Assembly: GCF_036323735.1 (NCBI RefSeq)
Contig: NC_086036.1
Location: 24,664,064-24,728,063, forward strand
Reading direction: 5' to 3'
Length of the DNA stretch: 64,000 nt
Origin: Rattus norvegicus
Lineage: Eukaryota; Chordata; Mammalia; Rodentia; Muridae
Each line of letters begins with the position of its first letter. Within the stretch, counting starts at the first letter, position 1. The notes below the pieces were generated by a model. That model did no database searches. It saw only the letters and a list, made by a program, of their open reading frames with translations, and was not told where the DNA came from. The position numbers and the translations under genes were made by a program. Positions 24,206 to 36,696 of the stretch are shown here, in pieces.

Positions 24206-25836
24206 GGCCCCAATAAAAGAGGAAGAGTTGGGGGTAAGAGTAGGATGAGCCTAAGACAGGCATGGCTGGAAAAGCCAGATCCAAGACACAGCATAGCTCA
24301 TGCCAAGCAGCAAGACCTTCTGAGAACTGGAGATGGGGTAGCGCATGCTAGTAAGATGGACTGTTGTAGCGTAGACAACGATAAGTTCTTGGAAAGGAAC
24401 AAGAAGGTAGAAAATTACAGGTCTTCAGCATAGCGATAGCGTAGCACGCCTCAAAAGATTGTAGTGACAAATTACTAGAGAATTGAAAGAGTTCGATTGG
24501 GCAATGTGTCTAAATGCATCTGAAGCTGAGCTCTTCAACCCAAACACTATTTTATAAAGAGATAGGAGCACAAGACGAGAGCTATAAACAGGTTTCCCTC
24601 AGCTGATCCCAGAGTGCATGTTGGGAGCACGTAGTTCTCATGTTTAAGTCACGGTCTAGCTCACCACACATGGCTCCTAAATCCTAACAAACCTCTTTGT
24701 CTGGTGCTTACCTAGAAAACAACAACAAAACAAAACAAAACAAAACAAAAAACAAGAAAACCCACGTAACTTATTTTTGTTCTTTAAATGGACAATATTT
24801 ATTTTTTGGCTTCTGGTATCCAACCCTTTTTCTACTTGTTGTTGGTATCCTGAGCCCATCAGTGGAATTTCCCATAAGTTTTCCCGGAAAAAGAATCCCT
24901 AACTTTCCCCTTTCATGGAGTATCACAGTGAATGATGTAGAAAACTGGATATTTTCTGTTACTGTTCTCGGGCATAACTAGCCAAAAGAATTCTTTCTAG
25001 TCCCTGGAGAAAACACTGGCCATGTTGGATCTCCGGAGGGGTGGGACGGACATTCATGTAACAGATGCAAAAATTGCTTCAGAGGAATTGAAATGTAATA
25101 TCAGATGCTTTCTGTGTGGGTTTTGCCTGACGCAATGACCCCAGAGACTAATCTCCACACCCAGTGACCCTGGTACATCACCACAGGGCTTCACCAAATA
25201 CTGAGAGCAGCCTGAACGTTCTGAAAATTGCAATACCTACAGGCTACATGTGGATTGCTACAGAACCACTAAGATCACCTTATAAGGAAATACAAAATAT
25301 AGCATTTAGAATATCAATTGATATATTATTAATATCATATAATTTTGCTAGTGTGACTCCAAGATATCTACTCATTAGTAGCCTTAGAAATATGGCCAAA
25401 ACTATTGTGAGCAGTGTAGATTAAATGGTTTATTTATGCTTTTTATTTATTATAAAATTTTCACAATTAACATATGTAGTCATTTAAATTACATTTTTGG
25501 GGGGAGAGGGAGCACCCATCGCTCCTCCAAATAAAAAAAAATCAGTGGTCATTAATTGGAATGCTGGGCCACTCATTTACTCTTCTGTAGCATCACTGGC
25601 CCCGCAAATTCAGATTCACTTTCAGCCAAGTTAATGCTGCCCAACAGCCATTTGCACCTGTAAAATACATGGGAAGTGTGGAGATGTGGGCTTGTAAATT
25701 AGATTCGAATACTTAGCAAAAAGTAACTGTGGATTTTCTCATTGTTTCATTCTTTCTTTAAAATACGCTTGACAATTGCAAAATTTAATCTTTGAGCTTC
25801 CTGTGCATAAGGGAGGAGGCAAGTTTAAAGTCTATC
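24206..25836. other. Intergenic DNA with an (AAAAC)n tract
   Basis: An (AAAAC)n-type run lies at about 24719-24752. The rest, including 25164-25424 with short open frames, shows no recognisable gene. Confidence 0.4.
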
Positions 25837-27184
25837 TTTTTTTTTTTTAAACTGGATATTTTTTTCATTTACATTTCAAATGTTACTCCCTTTCCCAGTT
25901 TCCCGGTCATAAGCCTCCTATACCATACCCCACTCCTTCTTCTATAAGGGCGTTCCCCTCCCCAACTACCTCCCCTTCTCGACCCCCACCCAACATTCAC
26001 CTACACTGGGAGTCCAACCTTGAGAGGACCAAGGGCTTCTCCTTCCATTGCTGCCCAACAAGGCCATCCTCTCCTCTGCTACATATGCAGCTGGAGCCAT
26101 GGGTCCATGTATAGTCTTTGAGTTGTGCTTTAGTCCCTGGGGGCTCTGGTTGGTTAGCATTGTTGTTGTTATGGGGCTGCAAGCCCTTTCAGCTCTTTCA
26201 ATCCTTTCTCTAATTACTCCAATTGGGGTCGTGTACTCAGTTCAATGGTTTGCTGCTAGCATTTCTCTCTGTATTTGACATGCTCTGGCTGTGTCTTTCA
26301 GGAGACATCTATATCTGGTTCCTGTCAGCATGCACTTCTTAGCTTCATCAATCTTATCTAGTTTTGGTAGAGATATATATGTCACATGTGGGACAGGCTC
26401 TGAATGGCTGTTTCTTCAGTCTCTGCTTCAAACTTTGCCTCCATATCCCCTTCTATGAATATTTTTGTTCCCCTTTTTAATAAGGAGTGAAGCATCTGCA
26501 CTTTGGTCATCCTTCTTCTTGAGCTTCATGTGGTCTGTGGATTGTATCTTGGGTAATTCAAGCTTTTGGGTTAATATCCACTTATCAGTGAGTGCATACC
26601 ATGTGTGTTTTTCTGTGATTGGGTTACCTCACTCAGGATGATATTTTCTAATTCAATCTATTTGCCTATGAATTTCATGAAGTCATTGTTTTTGATAGCT
26701 GAGTAGTACTCCATTGTGTAGATGTACAACATTTTTTTGAGTCCATACCTCTGTTGAAGGGTATCTGGGTTCTTTCCAGCTTCTGGCTATTATAAATAAG
26801 GCTGCTATGAACATAGTGAAGCATGTGTCTTTGTTATATGTTGGGGCATCTTTTGGGTATATGCCCAAGAGAGGTATAGCTGAGTCCTCAGGTAGTTCAA
26901 TGTCCAATTTTCTGAGGAACCTCCAGACTGATTTCCAGAATGGTTGTACCAGTCTGCAATCCCACCAACAATGGGGGAGTGTTCCTCTTTCTCCACATCC
27001 TCACCAGCATCTGCTGTCACCTGAGTTTTTGATCTTAGCCATTCTCACTGGTGTGAGGTGAAATCTCAGGGTTGTTTTGATTTGCAAAACATACTGATGA
27101 CTAAGGATGTTGAGTGTTTCTTTAGGTGTTTCTCAGCTGTTCGATATTCCTCAGCTGAGAATTTTTTTTAGCTCTGTTCCCCGT
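25837..27184 (-). mobile_element. L1 3' portion (ORF2 C-terminus and 3' UTR), antisense
   Basis: On the minus strand: ORF2 C-terminal sequence (27184 to about 26575), then 3' UTR and the tail seen as poly-T at 25837-25848. It is interrupted at 27185 by another L1 and resumes at 27559-27787. Confidence 0.92.
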
Positions 27185-27434
27185 TTTTTTCTTTTTCTTT
27201 TTTAATTAGATATATTTCTTTACTTACATTTCAAACATTATTCCCCTTCCCGGTTTCCTGTCCATAAGCCCCCATTCCCTCTCCTCCCCCCCCCATATTG
27301 GTATCCCCTATACCTCCCCCTTATTGCCCCCCATATTCCCCTGCATGGGGGTCCAACCTTGGCAGGACGAAGGGCTTCCCCTTCCCCTGGTGCCCCAACA
27401 TGGCTATTCTCTGCTACATATGCAGTTGGAGCCC
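27185..27434 (-). mobile_element. L1 3' UTR fragment nested inside another L1, antisense
   Basis: A second poly-T tail (27185-27204) followed by L1 3' UTR sequence inserted in ORF2 of the outer L1. Similar flanks ('tctgttccccgtttttt' and 'cttgtactccatttttt') look like a diverged target-site duplication. Confidence 0.85.
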
Positions 27435-27450
27435 TTGTACTCCATTTTTT

Positions 27451-27542
27451 TTTCTTTTTTCTTTTTTTCTGAGCTGGCGACCGAACCCAGGGCCTTGCAC
27501 TTGCTAGGCAAGCTCTCTACCACTGAGCTAAATCCCCAACCC
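27451..27542 (-). mobile_element. ID (BC1-type) SINE, antisense
   Basis: The complement reads 'ggttggggatttagctcagtgg', 'gcaaggccctgggttcgg' and an A-rich tail, i.e. an ID element derived from BC1/tRNA-Ala with box A and box B. The 16-bp duplication TTGTACTCCATTTTTT flanks it at 27435-27450 and 27543-27558. Confidence 0.95.
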
Positions 27543-27558
27543 TTGTACTCCATTTTTT

Positions 27559-27787
27559 AATAGGGTTCTTTGGCTCTCTGGAGTCTAACTTCTTGAGTTC
27601 TTTGTATATTTTGGATATAAGGCCTCTATCTGTTGTAGGATTGGTAAAGATCTTTTCCCAAGCTGTTGGTTGCCGTTTTGTCCTAATGACAGTGTCCTTT
27701 GCCTTACAGAAGCTTTGCAGTTTTATGAGGTCCCATTTGTCTATTCTTGATCTTAGAGCATAAGCCATTGGTGTTTTGCTCAGGAAA
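27559..27787 (-). mobile_element. Continuation of the outer L1 ORF2, antisense
   Basis: Encodes on the minus strand the ORF2 segment equivalent to 9750-9970 of the full-length L1. 5'-truncated at about 27787. Confidence 0.9.
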
Positions 27788-29223
27788 TTAAAATTACATT
27801 TTAATACCCTAGTAATATGGATATAAATAAAAAAATAACACTCCAGAGTCAATCGTCTTTCATGTTTTCTAATAAATCATGATTCTAGCACATCCTAAAA
27901 TACGGTCTTATAACTTTTTAACTTATGACTCAAACAATTGAAGGTTAAATTTATGAAACATGTTTAACAATTTATTTGATTACTTGGTGTGATGCTTTAC
28001 AAGAAACTATTGGTTAAAAGTAAATTTTATTTTTGCATCAGTTTTGTGATTCAGACACTCAGACTTGAACAGAAATTCCCCTATTTGACTACTCCTTTAT
28101 TGGAGAGGAACACACATGACATCTGTCTTAGTAATCCTGTGCCTGCCTGCAGGAGGCAAATCCAGAAATCAATGTTATATAAAAATGACATTTAGCCCTG
28201 GCAGGAAAAAAATGTTCAATGGGTTATGCTTTTCATAGATCTCTGAGAATCTAACTGACTTATTTTCATTATTGTAGTTCATATTTCTGGTATAGGCATT
28301 CAACACAGTAGAGCTCACATGGAATTATTCTACATTAAAATTTGTTACAACACATGTTACGACATTAGAGAGTTAAAAACAATATGATACAAATGTTCAA
28401 CTTGGATAAGCCAGGAAATATTATATTATCAGATATTTTATATCAATAAAAACATGATGTGTTACGTAACGTATATAAATATAGATTACTATGCACTTGG
28501 TGATACACTCATTTTTACAAAAATAATGTATTATTATCTCAAATCAAAACATATTCCAGAAAAATCTCACATGTAAACATTTAAAATGCTTAAGAGCTGT
28601 GATTATTAGAACAGAATTCAGACAAATATATTTATTTCCCAAGTATAATGCTAAAGAAAGAAGTCACAGACTTTGGGGCTGGGAGGACTATTCAGCGATG
28701 AAGAGTTTACTCTGCATTGATAGGGTCTTCTTTACAATCCCTAGCATGCAAGGAAATGTCATACACTTAAAACATGTATGATAAAATAAAGAGTACAGTG
28801 GTTTTTAAAGGATAAACCAAGGTAAAACCAAGCAGAAACCAAAGGTAAAACGTTTGTACCAGACAGAAAATAAAATATGCTATTGTATGTAGGGTGATGT
28901 CTAGGTGAAGGTTGGCACAAGTTAAGGCAAGTTCTGCGATTGGACAATAAAAAAGCAAAGAGGGAACAAAGTTTTTGTAAGGCAGCAGAGAAGAGGGGGA
29001 AAAAAAGAACCAAGGCGGAGGCAGAGAATGACGACCCAGATCTTTGTGGCCTTAAATGGCCACAGGTAATTATGAATATTTCTTAAGTGATGAATTTCTA
29101 TAGGTCAATTTATCTTAACTAAGTGGTCGGTTTATATCATTAGCAATTGGTTGTGAGTTTATTGTGTGGATGTATTGTGGGATGAGAATTTAACATATAA
29201 ATCTGATGGCTAAATTATAAACT
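27788..29223. other. AT-rich intergenic DNA
   Basis: No gene seen. A diverged tRNA-type SINE head may be present at about 28675-28760 ('ggggctgggaggactattcagcgatg'). Confidence 0.4.
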
Positions 29224-29239
29224 TTTGAGTCTTGATTTT
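29224..29239. repeat. Left target-site duplication of L1 29240-30354
   Basis: TTTGAGTCTTGATTTT, exact match at 30355-30370. Confidence 0.92.
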
Positions 29240-30354
29240 TTTTCCCATCTTTATTAACTTGAGTATTTCTTATTTACATTTCGATTATTATTCCCCTTCC
29301 TGGTTTCTGGGCCAACATCCCCCTAACCCCTCCCCTTCTAGATGGGTGTTCCCCTCCCCATCCTCCCCCCATTACTGCCCCCCCAACAATCACGTTCACT
29401 GGGGGTTCAGTCTTGGCAGAACCAAGGGCTTCCCCTTCCACTGGTGCTCTTACTAGACTATTCATTGCTACCTATGAGGTTGGAGCCCAGGGTCAGTCCC
29501 TGTATAGTCTTTGGGTAGTGGCTTAGTCCCTGGAAGCTCTGGTTGCTTGGCATTGTTGTTCATAAGGGGTCTCAAGCCCCTTCAAGCTCTTCCAGTCCTT
29601 TCTCTGATTCCCTCAACGGGGGTCCCGTTCTCAGTTCAGTGATTTGCTGCTGGCATTCACCTATGTATTTGCTGTATTCTGGCTGTGTCTCTCAGGAGAG
29701 ATCTACATTTGGTTCCTGTCGGCCTGCACTTTTTTGCTTCATCCATCGTATCTAATTGGGTGGCTGTATATGTATGGGCCACATGTGGAGCAGGCTCTGA
29801 ATGGGTGTTCCTTCTGCCTCTGTTTTAATCTTTGCCTCTCTATTCCCTCCCAAGGGTATTCTTGTTCCCCTTTTAAAGAAGGAATGAAGCATTCACATTT
29901 TGATCATCCTTCTTGAGTTTCATGTGTTCTGTGCATCTAGGGTAATTCAAGCATTTGGGCTAATGTCCACTTATCAATGAGTGCATACCATGTGTGTTTT
30001 TCTGTGATTGGGTTACCTCACTCAGAATGATATTTTCCAGTTCCATCCATTTGCCTATGAATTTCATAAAGTCATTGTTTTTGATAGCTGAGTAATATTC
30101 CATTGTGTAGATGTACCACATTTTCTGTATCCATTCCTCTGTTGAAGGGTATCTGGGTTCTTTCCAGCTTCTGGCTATTATAAATAAGGCTGCTATGAAC
30201 ATAGTGGAGCACGTGTCTTTTTTATATGTTGGGGCATCTTTTGGGTATATGCCCAAGAGAGGTATAGCTGAGTCCTCAGGTAGTTCAATGTCCAATTTTC
30301 TGAGGAACCTCCAGACTGATTTCCAGAATGGTTGTACCAGTCTGCAATCCCACC
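29240..30354 (-). mobile_element. 5'-truncated rat L1, antisense
   Basis: 1,115-bp insertion with a perfect 16-bp target-site duplication. On the minus strand it carries the last ~400 bp of ORF2 and the full 3' UTR with a poly-T tail at the left end. A typical target-primed, 5'-truncated rat L1. Confidence 0.95.
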
Positions 30355-30370
30355 TTTGAGTCTTGATTTT
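30355..30370. repeat. Right target-site duplication of L1 29240-30354
   Basis: TTTGAGTCTTGATTTT, exact match to 29224-29239. Confidence 0.92.
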
Positions 30371-30675
30371 AATGGGTTGCTGGGACCAGAGAGTTCCCAG
30401 CTGGCAAGAGACAGCCAGGAGAGGACGGCTAGCAATGGGGGTAGAGACTGCTGGTGCTAAAGGATAGCTAGAGGGAGCATGGCACAGTGACACACTAGAA
30501 CCGGCTGCCACTAAGACGAAAATACCCTGCAGATGCCATGTGTCTCTATGGTGCTGGCACTAGCGTGGGATAAAAGATTCTAATTTTGATATTTACCACA
30601 ACGATTGTATTTTGTAAGACATTCCATTAAATTATTAAGAAGTAGTTCCCTAGTAAGGTGAAGGTTGTGGACATT

Positions 30676-30724
<49 letters not shown>

Positions 30725-30815
30725 TACACACATACATACACAGTCACATTTACACACACTCACATTTACACACACTCACAGATACTCAACACACCACACA
30801 TGCATACACACACCT
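30676..30815. repeat. (CA)n microsatellite, pure then interrupted
   Basis: About 23 clean CA units (30676-30721), then CA-rich variants. Confidence 0.93.
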
Positions 30816-32560
30816 TTATTATTATTTACTCTCTTATATATTATATCCCAACCAGTTTCTCTTCCCTCCACTTCTCCCAGTACTTACCTCCCTTCTCCCC
30901 AGCATCCCAGCATCCCATAGCATATATGGAGAGCCTAGCACAGACCAAAGCAGGCTCCATAACTGCCTCTTTAGTCTTGTGAGCATCTATTAGCCCTGCT
31001 CAGCTGATTCTCCGAGCCCTGTCCTTCTGGTGTTCTTGACCCTTCTGACTCGTGCAGTCCCTTCTCGTCCTTCCTTAGGCCCCCTCAATTGTGCAGATTG
31101 ATTGGCTGTGGGTCTCTGCATCTGTCTTCATCAGTTGCTGGCTGAAGCCACTCTAATGGTCACACCCCCATCTATGAGAATAGCAGAATAACATGATCAT
31201 TTCATTGACCTTTTGTTTTGTTTATTGCCAGTCTTTTTGGCACCATCCTAGGTCTCTGGACTATCCATTCTCTGATTTCTGGCCCTCTAGGCAGTGTCAG
31301 CCATGGGCTCCCTCTAGTGGCGTGGGCCTTAGGTATGGATCGTTATTGGTTGGTCACTCTTCACAGGTTCTGTGCCACGATTACCCAGCACATCTTGTAG
31401 GCGGGACACATTGTAGGCTCACAGGGTTTTTTGTGGGTTGGTGTCCCGGTTTTACCACTAGAAGCCTTTTCTGGTTACAGAAGAAGGCTGGTTCAGGCTC
31501 CACACCCCCATTACAAGGAGTCCTTGCTATGGTCACCCTCATAGATCCCAGGGAATTTCCACTGCACTAGGTTCCTACATCACCGCAAGTGCACCCCAAT
31601 TCCAGTACTTTCTCCCCACACTTCTTTACTCCACCCCTCACTTCCCATCTGATCCCTCCTGCTCCCATCCCCATTTGCCCTCTCTACCTGCAAAATCTAT
31701 TTTATTTCCCCTTCCCAGGGAGATGCATGTGTCTGCCCTCCCCTTAAGCTCTCCTTATTAGCTTCTCTGGGCCTGTGGCTTGTATCATGGTTGAGCTTTA
31801 CTTCCCAGTCAATTCAATACATACCATGTTTGTCTTCGCTTCCAGGGTCTGCTGTATGTCACTCAGGATGAATGTTTCTAGTTCCATCCATTTGCCTGCA
31901 GATTTTATGATGTCATTTTTTTAACAGCTGAGTAATTCTCCGCCGTGTAAATTTAGTACATTTCTTTATCCACTCTTTGGTTCAGGGGAACATCTAGGTT
32001 GTTTCCAGTTCCTAGCTATTATGAATAAAGCCACTATGAACACAGATGAGCACGTGTCCTTGTGGAACGATAGGATGTCCTTTGAGGATACGCCTAAGAA
32101 TGATATAGCTGGCTCTTGAGTTTTTTATCTATTTTGGAAATCAGCCCTCTGTCAGACGTGAAGTTGGTGAAAAATTTTTCCCATTCTGCGAGCTGCCATT
32201 TTGTCCTATAATAGTGCCCCTTGCCTTACAGAAGCTTTTCAGTTTCATGAGGTCCCATGTGTCAATCGTTGATCTTAGTACCTGTTCTGTTGGTGTTCTG
32301 TTCAGGAAGTTGTCTCCTGTGCCAATGTGTTCAAAGTTATTCCCCATTTTCTCTTCTATCAGGCTCAGTGTATCTTGATTTATGTTGCGGTCTTTGATCC
32401 ACTTGGACTTAAGTTTTGTGCAGGGTGATAGATATGGATCTATTTACATTCTTCTACATGCAATCAGACCAACACCATTTGTTGAAGATGCTTTCTTCTT
32501 TCCATTGTGTATGTCTGGCTTCTTTATCAAAAATCAGGTATCTATAGGACACATACACAC
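30816..32560 (-). mobile_element. Old rodent L1 (Lx-type), antisense
   Basis: The minus strand reads ORF2 C-terminal sequence (about 32560-31800) followed by 3' UTR. Near 32118 an ORF2 segment of a few hundred bases is missing, because the text jumps from the 'atatagctgg' region directly to 'tttttatctattttgg'. Many frame breaks, no coding capacity. Confidence 0.85.
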
Positions 32561-34160
32561 ACCTTTTTAAAAACGTTGAGGTATTAGTCCCAGAACTAAG
32601 CTACAACAAGCAATAGATATTTTCTTTATTTAAAAATCTTATTAGAATGTATTAATTATATAAAATAATGAATTTCATTGTGACATTTTCATACATGAAG
32701 AGATGGCATGTGGATAATATCCACTTCCCATTTATCTCTCTTATCCTCTCCTTTCACCTTTGGATTATCCTCTTCCCAAACAAATCCCTCAGGTGAGTTC
32801 AGGGGCCTGAGGAATCCAGAGGCATTGGGTCCCCTGGAGATTGGAGTTACAGGGTATTAGATAGGAACCCCTGGATACGGAGTGACAGGGTGTCAGGTGT
32901 CCTGAGCTGTGGAACGTAGTTGCTGGAAAGCAGTCCAATCCTCTGCTGAGGTTCACGTTTGAGCTACTACACTGTCTCCCTAATCTAGACTACATCAAAC
33001 CTTAAGAGGATGTTCCAGTCTGAAAATATGTCCCTTCCCCAAAAGGGACAAACCTTCTTGCAAACCCACTCACAGTACACTTCAGCTAATTAACTAACAA
33101 TTGTTACTTTAATTTGCTCTTTCCTTAGAGTGTTTTTAGCTAACAGTAAATACACAGAGATCTAAGGGCTCTAGAGAGGGACTTCCAACCACTGTCCTCT
33201 CATGTTTGTGCTTTGCGATGCCTCAGGATGAATGCTTTCCCTCTTTAGTTGCTATGAAAGATAATGAGGCTCGCAGAGGCTGCAGAAAGAAGTTGCACTT
33301 CGGGGACATTTTTCGATCTTTGCTTATAGGAGAAAAGACATAGGGAAGAAAAAGGGGAGATCTGTGAGTTCCGTCTAAGACTGCCCAAGAAAGGGCGAGT
33401 TAATACGTAAGTCAGTCTGAAGGAGTCATGCATTTCCGGAACTGTAACCAGCTAACTCTTCCTACTTTATTCTCTTTGTGTATAAATATTAATCCCTTAA
33501 TTGTGGTGTTTTAAACACACAATACTAAAAAAATATTTTCCACCTTTAAAATGACAAATGCTAATAGGACAATGTTGTTACTCCTAGAGGTGAATTTGCT
33601 ATTCTTCAGAAATGTGCTAGCCCAGTCATGGATGTGTGTTTTCTTTAAAAATTCTTTTTCATGTCTAAAGAGGAATAAAAAGCAAGAAAAAGAAAAAAAC
33701 CCCAAGAGAACCCCTGGATTGCAGGTGGGCGTTTACTTCCTTGTGATTTTTGCATCCTTTCCCCTTTGCTCAGGGTTCCCATGGTGACAGAGTTTATTTT
33801 CTCATGTTAGAGTCTGAGTAGGACAATGCTTGTGACTCACCTTTAATGTCTACCGTCAGAGCGCTCTGACCAGACCCCATCCCAGTGGTTCTCAGCTCTC
33901 ACTTTCACAAGGTTCTCTTCAACCCAGACCCCTGCTGCTAATCCACAGGTGTGCTCTAAAAATCAAATATCACTTGGTTGTGTGAGCTTTAAATATCCAT
34001 TCATACGAATACAGAAGAAGTCCTTATTTTTACTTAAATGAAAACTTAGAAAATTCAACAAAACATCTTTCCCTCCAACAGGACTCCTTCTTAATTCTAG
34101 CCATTGGGGGAGGAGGGGAGAGGAGAGAAAGAAAGAAAAAGTTTTGTTTCACGTGTTAGT
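32561..34160. other. Intergenic DNA, nothing firm
   Basis: No gene recognised. 'cagtggttctcag' at about 33891 resembles a hAT-type DNA transposon end, but no partner end was found. Confidence 0.4.
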
Positions 34161-34164
34161 AAAA

Positions 34165-34360
34165 TCTTAGAGTTTTATTTTATTGATCATTTAGAAGGAA
34201 GAGGAAGGGAGGTGAGTCAGGGAGCATATTCAGAGGTCAGAGGACAACGTGCGACAGTTGGTTCTCTCCTTCTGTTCTGTGAGTTTCAGGAATTAATCTC
34301 TGGTCATAAGGCTTGGCAGCAAGCAACCGTACTCACTGACCCATCTTGCCACCCTATAGG
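34165..34360 (-). mobile_element. B3-type SINE, antisense
   Basis: 'cagaggacaacgtgcgacagttggttctctcc' to 'cactgacccatcttgccacc' is the reverse complement of a B3/B4-type SINE body and tRNA head. Confidence 0.8.
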
Positions 34361-34514
34361 AATCTCAGATATTGAATTCTAGAGCACGTGGTCCATATGG
34401 TTGTTCACCGTAGTTATATGGAGCAAATGCCTCTATAGAAGAATTACATCGATAAGCTAGGTTTTCTAGCTACCATGTCGTAGGAAGAGAGCCACAAATA
34501 ATAACATTGAACAC

Positions 34515-34690
34515 AACCCTTCCTGGGGCTTACTATTGTCTCATTTACCCCTCACAATACTTCAGATGTTGAAGTCTGTTGCCACTCACAAGGAAATAGG
34601 ATTGCAGAATTAAAACGACAGCTGCAATTTTACACAATAAGCAACAGAGTCATAATTCAAATATGTGAATCTGTCCTTATCCTAGGGTGT
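34515..34690 (-). mobile_element. Possible MIR SINE, antisense
   Basis: 'tcatttacccctcacaatact', 'actcacaaggaaata' and 'caacagagtcataattcaaat' follow the order of a reverse-complement MIR core. Strongly diverged. Confidence 0.5.
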
Positions 34691-35040
34691 TGCTTATCCC
34701 AGCCTGTTACTCCCTGCTGCAATCTCCCATCCATGGTTCTCAGAGCTCTTACAGAACCAAAGATTAATCACATATAACCCAGTGTAACCGCAGCATTGAT
34801 AAAGTGTTCCCGATCTGCCTATTGTCCTTTGTTCCTTTGGTGATGAGCTGGTGAATTCTCAGTAGATACCATTTGCCTCTTCACAGTACTGGCTCCACCT
34901 GACAGAACACCACAATTATCAAAGGTTTTTTGAAGAAACATTTGTATCTAGAGCTCAGTGCCAGAGAACACAGTTTAATTTATCCGGATACATTATTTGT
35001 TAATATAATTTAAGTCAGCCCAGAAAGTAATGAATTTTTA
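34691..35040. other. Intergenic DNA, nothing recognised
   Basis: No feature seen. Confidence 0.4.
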
Positions 35041-35226
35041 TTTTGTTTGTTTGCTTGGTTGGTTGGTTGGTTCATTGGTTGGTTTTGGATTTTCGAGGCA
35101 GGATTTTTCTGGGTAACCCTGGGTCTCCTGTTTCTCACTTTGTAGACCAGGCTGGTTTCGAACTCACAGAGTCCTGCGTCTGCTTGTGGAGTGCTGGGAT
35201 TAAATGAACATGCTACCAGGCCCAGC
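35041..35226 (-). mobile_element. B1 SINE, antisense, with (TTGG)n
   Basis: 'gtagaccaggctggtttcgaactcacag' and 'gagtgctgggattaaatg' are reverse-complement B1. The T-rich and (TTGG)n stretch at its left is the expanded A-tail. Confidence 0.9.
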
Positions 35227-35284
35227 CTGAAAGTAATACGTTTTGTTACGACATTTCTTAAATGATTTTTAAAATTAGCATGCA

Positions 35285-35465
35285 GTATTAGTTACTTTTC
35301 TGTTGCTGTGATAAAACACCATGACCAAGGCAACTTATAGAAGGAAGGGTTTGTTTGGGCTTACGGTCCCAGAGGGTTAGCGTCCATAATGGTGGCAACA
35401 GCCCGGCAGCGCACAGCAGGCAGGTATTCTGACTGGGATAGGAAGCTAAGAGCACATGCACAGCT
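35285..35465 (+). repeat. Rodent medium-reiteration repeat (family 1)
   Basis: 'gttacttttctgttgctgtgataaaacaccatgaccaaggcaactta' type sequence. Related copies lie at 36350-36665, 37390-37600 and 44776-45160. The family resembles RMER1 in memory; not verified. Confidence 0.7.
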
Positions 35466-35629
35466 TTTCTCTCCCTGCCCAACACAGTTTATTTTGTAGA
35501 AATTAAGCAAACAGTAAGCTGCTGTTCCCTCCCCAACACCAGGTCTCAGGTGTGTACCAGAGAGACCCAGTGCTTTGCAGTGATAGTCGAGAGCAGTGAG
35601 AACTGTTTCTTCTTTTTCTTTTTGTTTTG

Positions 35630-36160
35630 TTTGTTTATAATTTACTTATAAAACAATTACATCATCTGCCACTTCCCTTTTCTTTCTCTAACCCTTCCGT
35701 GGATGCCCCTTATTGTCTGTCAAAATTATAACCACTTTTTCTTTAATTATTGTTACATATGTATTTCTAAATATACAAATACGGACTCTGAGTCCATGTA
35801 ATGCTACATTATGTATATGATCTCAGTGATTAGCATTTGTTATGGGGTAACCAACTAGGGGACTCTTTCCTGAGGAAGACCATTTCTCCAACTATCAACA
35901 TTCTCCAGTTTCCCATGGTTCTTGTGTAGGGTTGAGGACCATGATCCTTCCTCCCTTAATGTCACCATGTCCACTGGCAGGGGTGGTGTTCATGTCGTGT
36001 TTAAGCAGCCATGTTGTTGAGATTTTTGTGGTTGTAACTCCTTTGACAGGAATCAGAATCTTATAGCAAATTTCCTGTTCATCTGGCTCTTAACATCTTT
36101 CTACCCCTATTCTGTAATAATCCATAAGCCTTAGGAATTGGGTTGTAGGTGTATCAGTTG
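35630..36160 (-). mobile_element. Old rodent L1 3' UTR, antisense
   Basis: 'cagtttcccatggttcttgtgtagggttgaggacc' and 'gtttaagcagccatgttgttgagattt' are phrases of an old rodent L1 3' UTR read in reverse. Diverged. Confidence 0.55.
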
Positions 36161-36349
36161 GAAATGGGGAATCATATGATCCCTTGTTCTCTGCATTTTA
36201 ATCTGTCTTTTGCAGAAAGAAGTTTCTTTGGTGAGGGTTAAGAGCTACACTTATCTGTGAGTACAAGGATAAATATTTAGAACACAGAAAGGAATTAGGC
36301 TGGTTTTAAAAAGTGGCAGTAGTAGGCTCTCCTCCAGGATCCACTGGCT

Positions 36350-36665
36350 ATCTTAGGGTTTCATTGATGTTACATACAACACCTTGACCAAGGCAATTTA
36401 TAAAGGAAAACATTTAATTGGAGCTGGTTTACAGTTTCAGAGGCTTAGACTATTATCATCATGGTGCTGAGTATGGCAACGCCTAGGCAGACATGGTGCT
36501 AGAGAAGGAGCTGAGAGTTCTACACCTTGATCCACAGGCGACAGAAAGTGACTGTGTGTATCTTGAGCACAGAAGACCTCTAAGCCCAGCCCCACAGTGA
36601 CACACCTCCTCTAACAAGGCCACACCTACTCTAATAAGGCAACACCTTATAAGGTAAGAGTTCAA
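36350..36665 (+). repeat. Rodent medium-reiteration repeat (family 1)
   Basis: Same order as 44776-45160: 'acaccttgaccaaggcaattta', 'tttcagaggcttagac', 'gacacacctcctctaacaaggccacacct'. Confidence 0.75.
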
Positions 36666-36680
36666 ACACTTGCGTCTATG

Positions 36681-36696
36681 AGAGTCATACTTATTC
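36681..36696. repeat. Left target-site duplication (diverged) of L1 36697-37207
   Basis: AGAGTCATACTTATTC, against AGAGTCATGCCTATTC at 37208-37223 (two mismatches). Confidence 0.85.

Noticed and set aside
33891..33960. hAT-type transposon end (CAGTGGTTCTCA)
   Set aside because: Only one short end motif is visible and no matching inverted end was found nearby.
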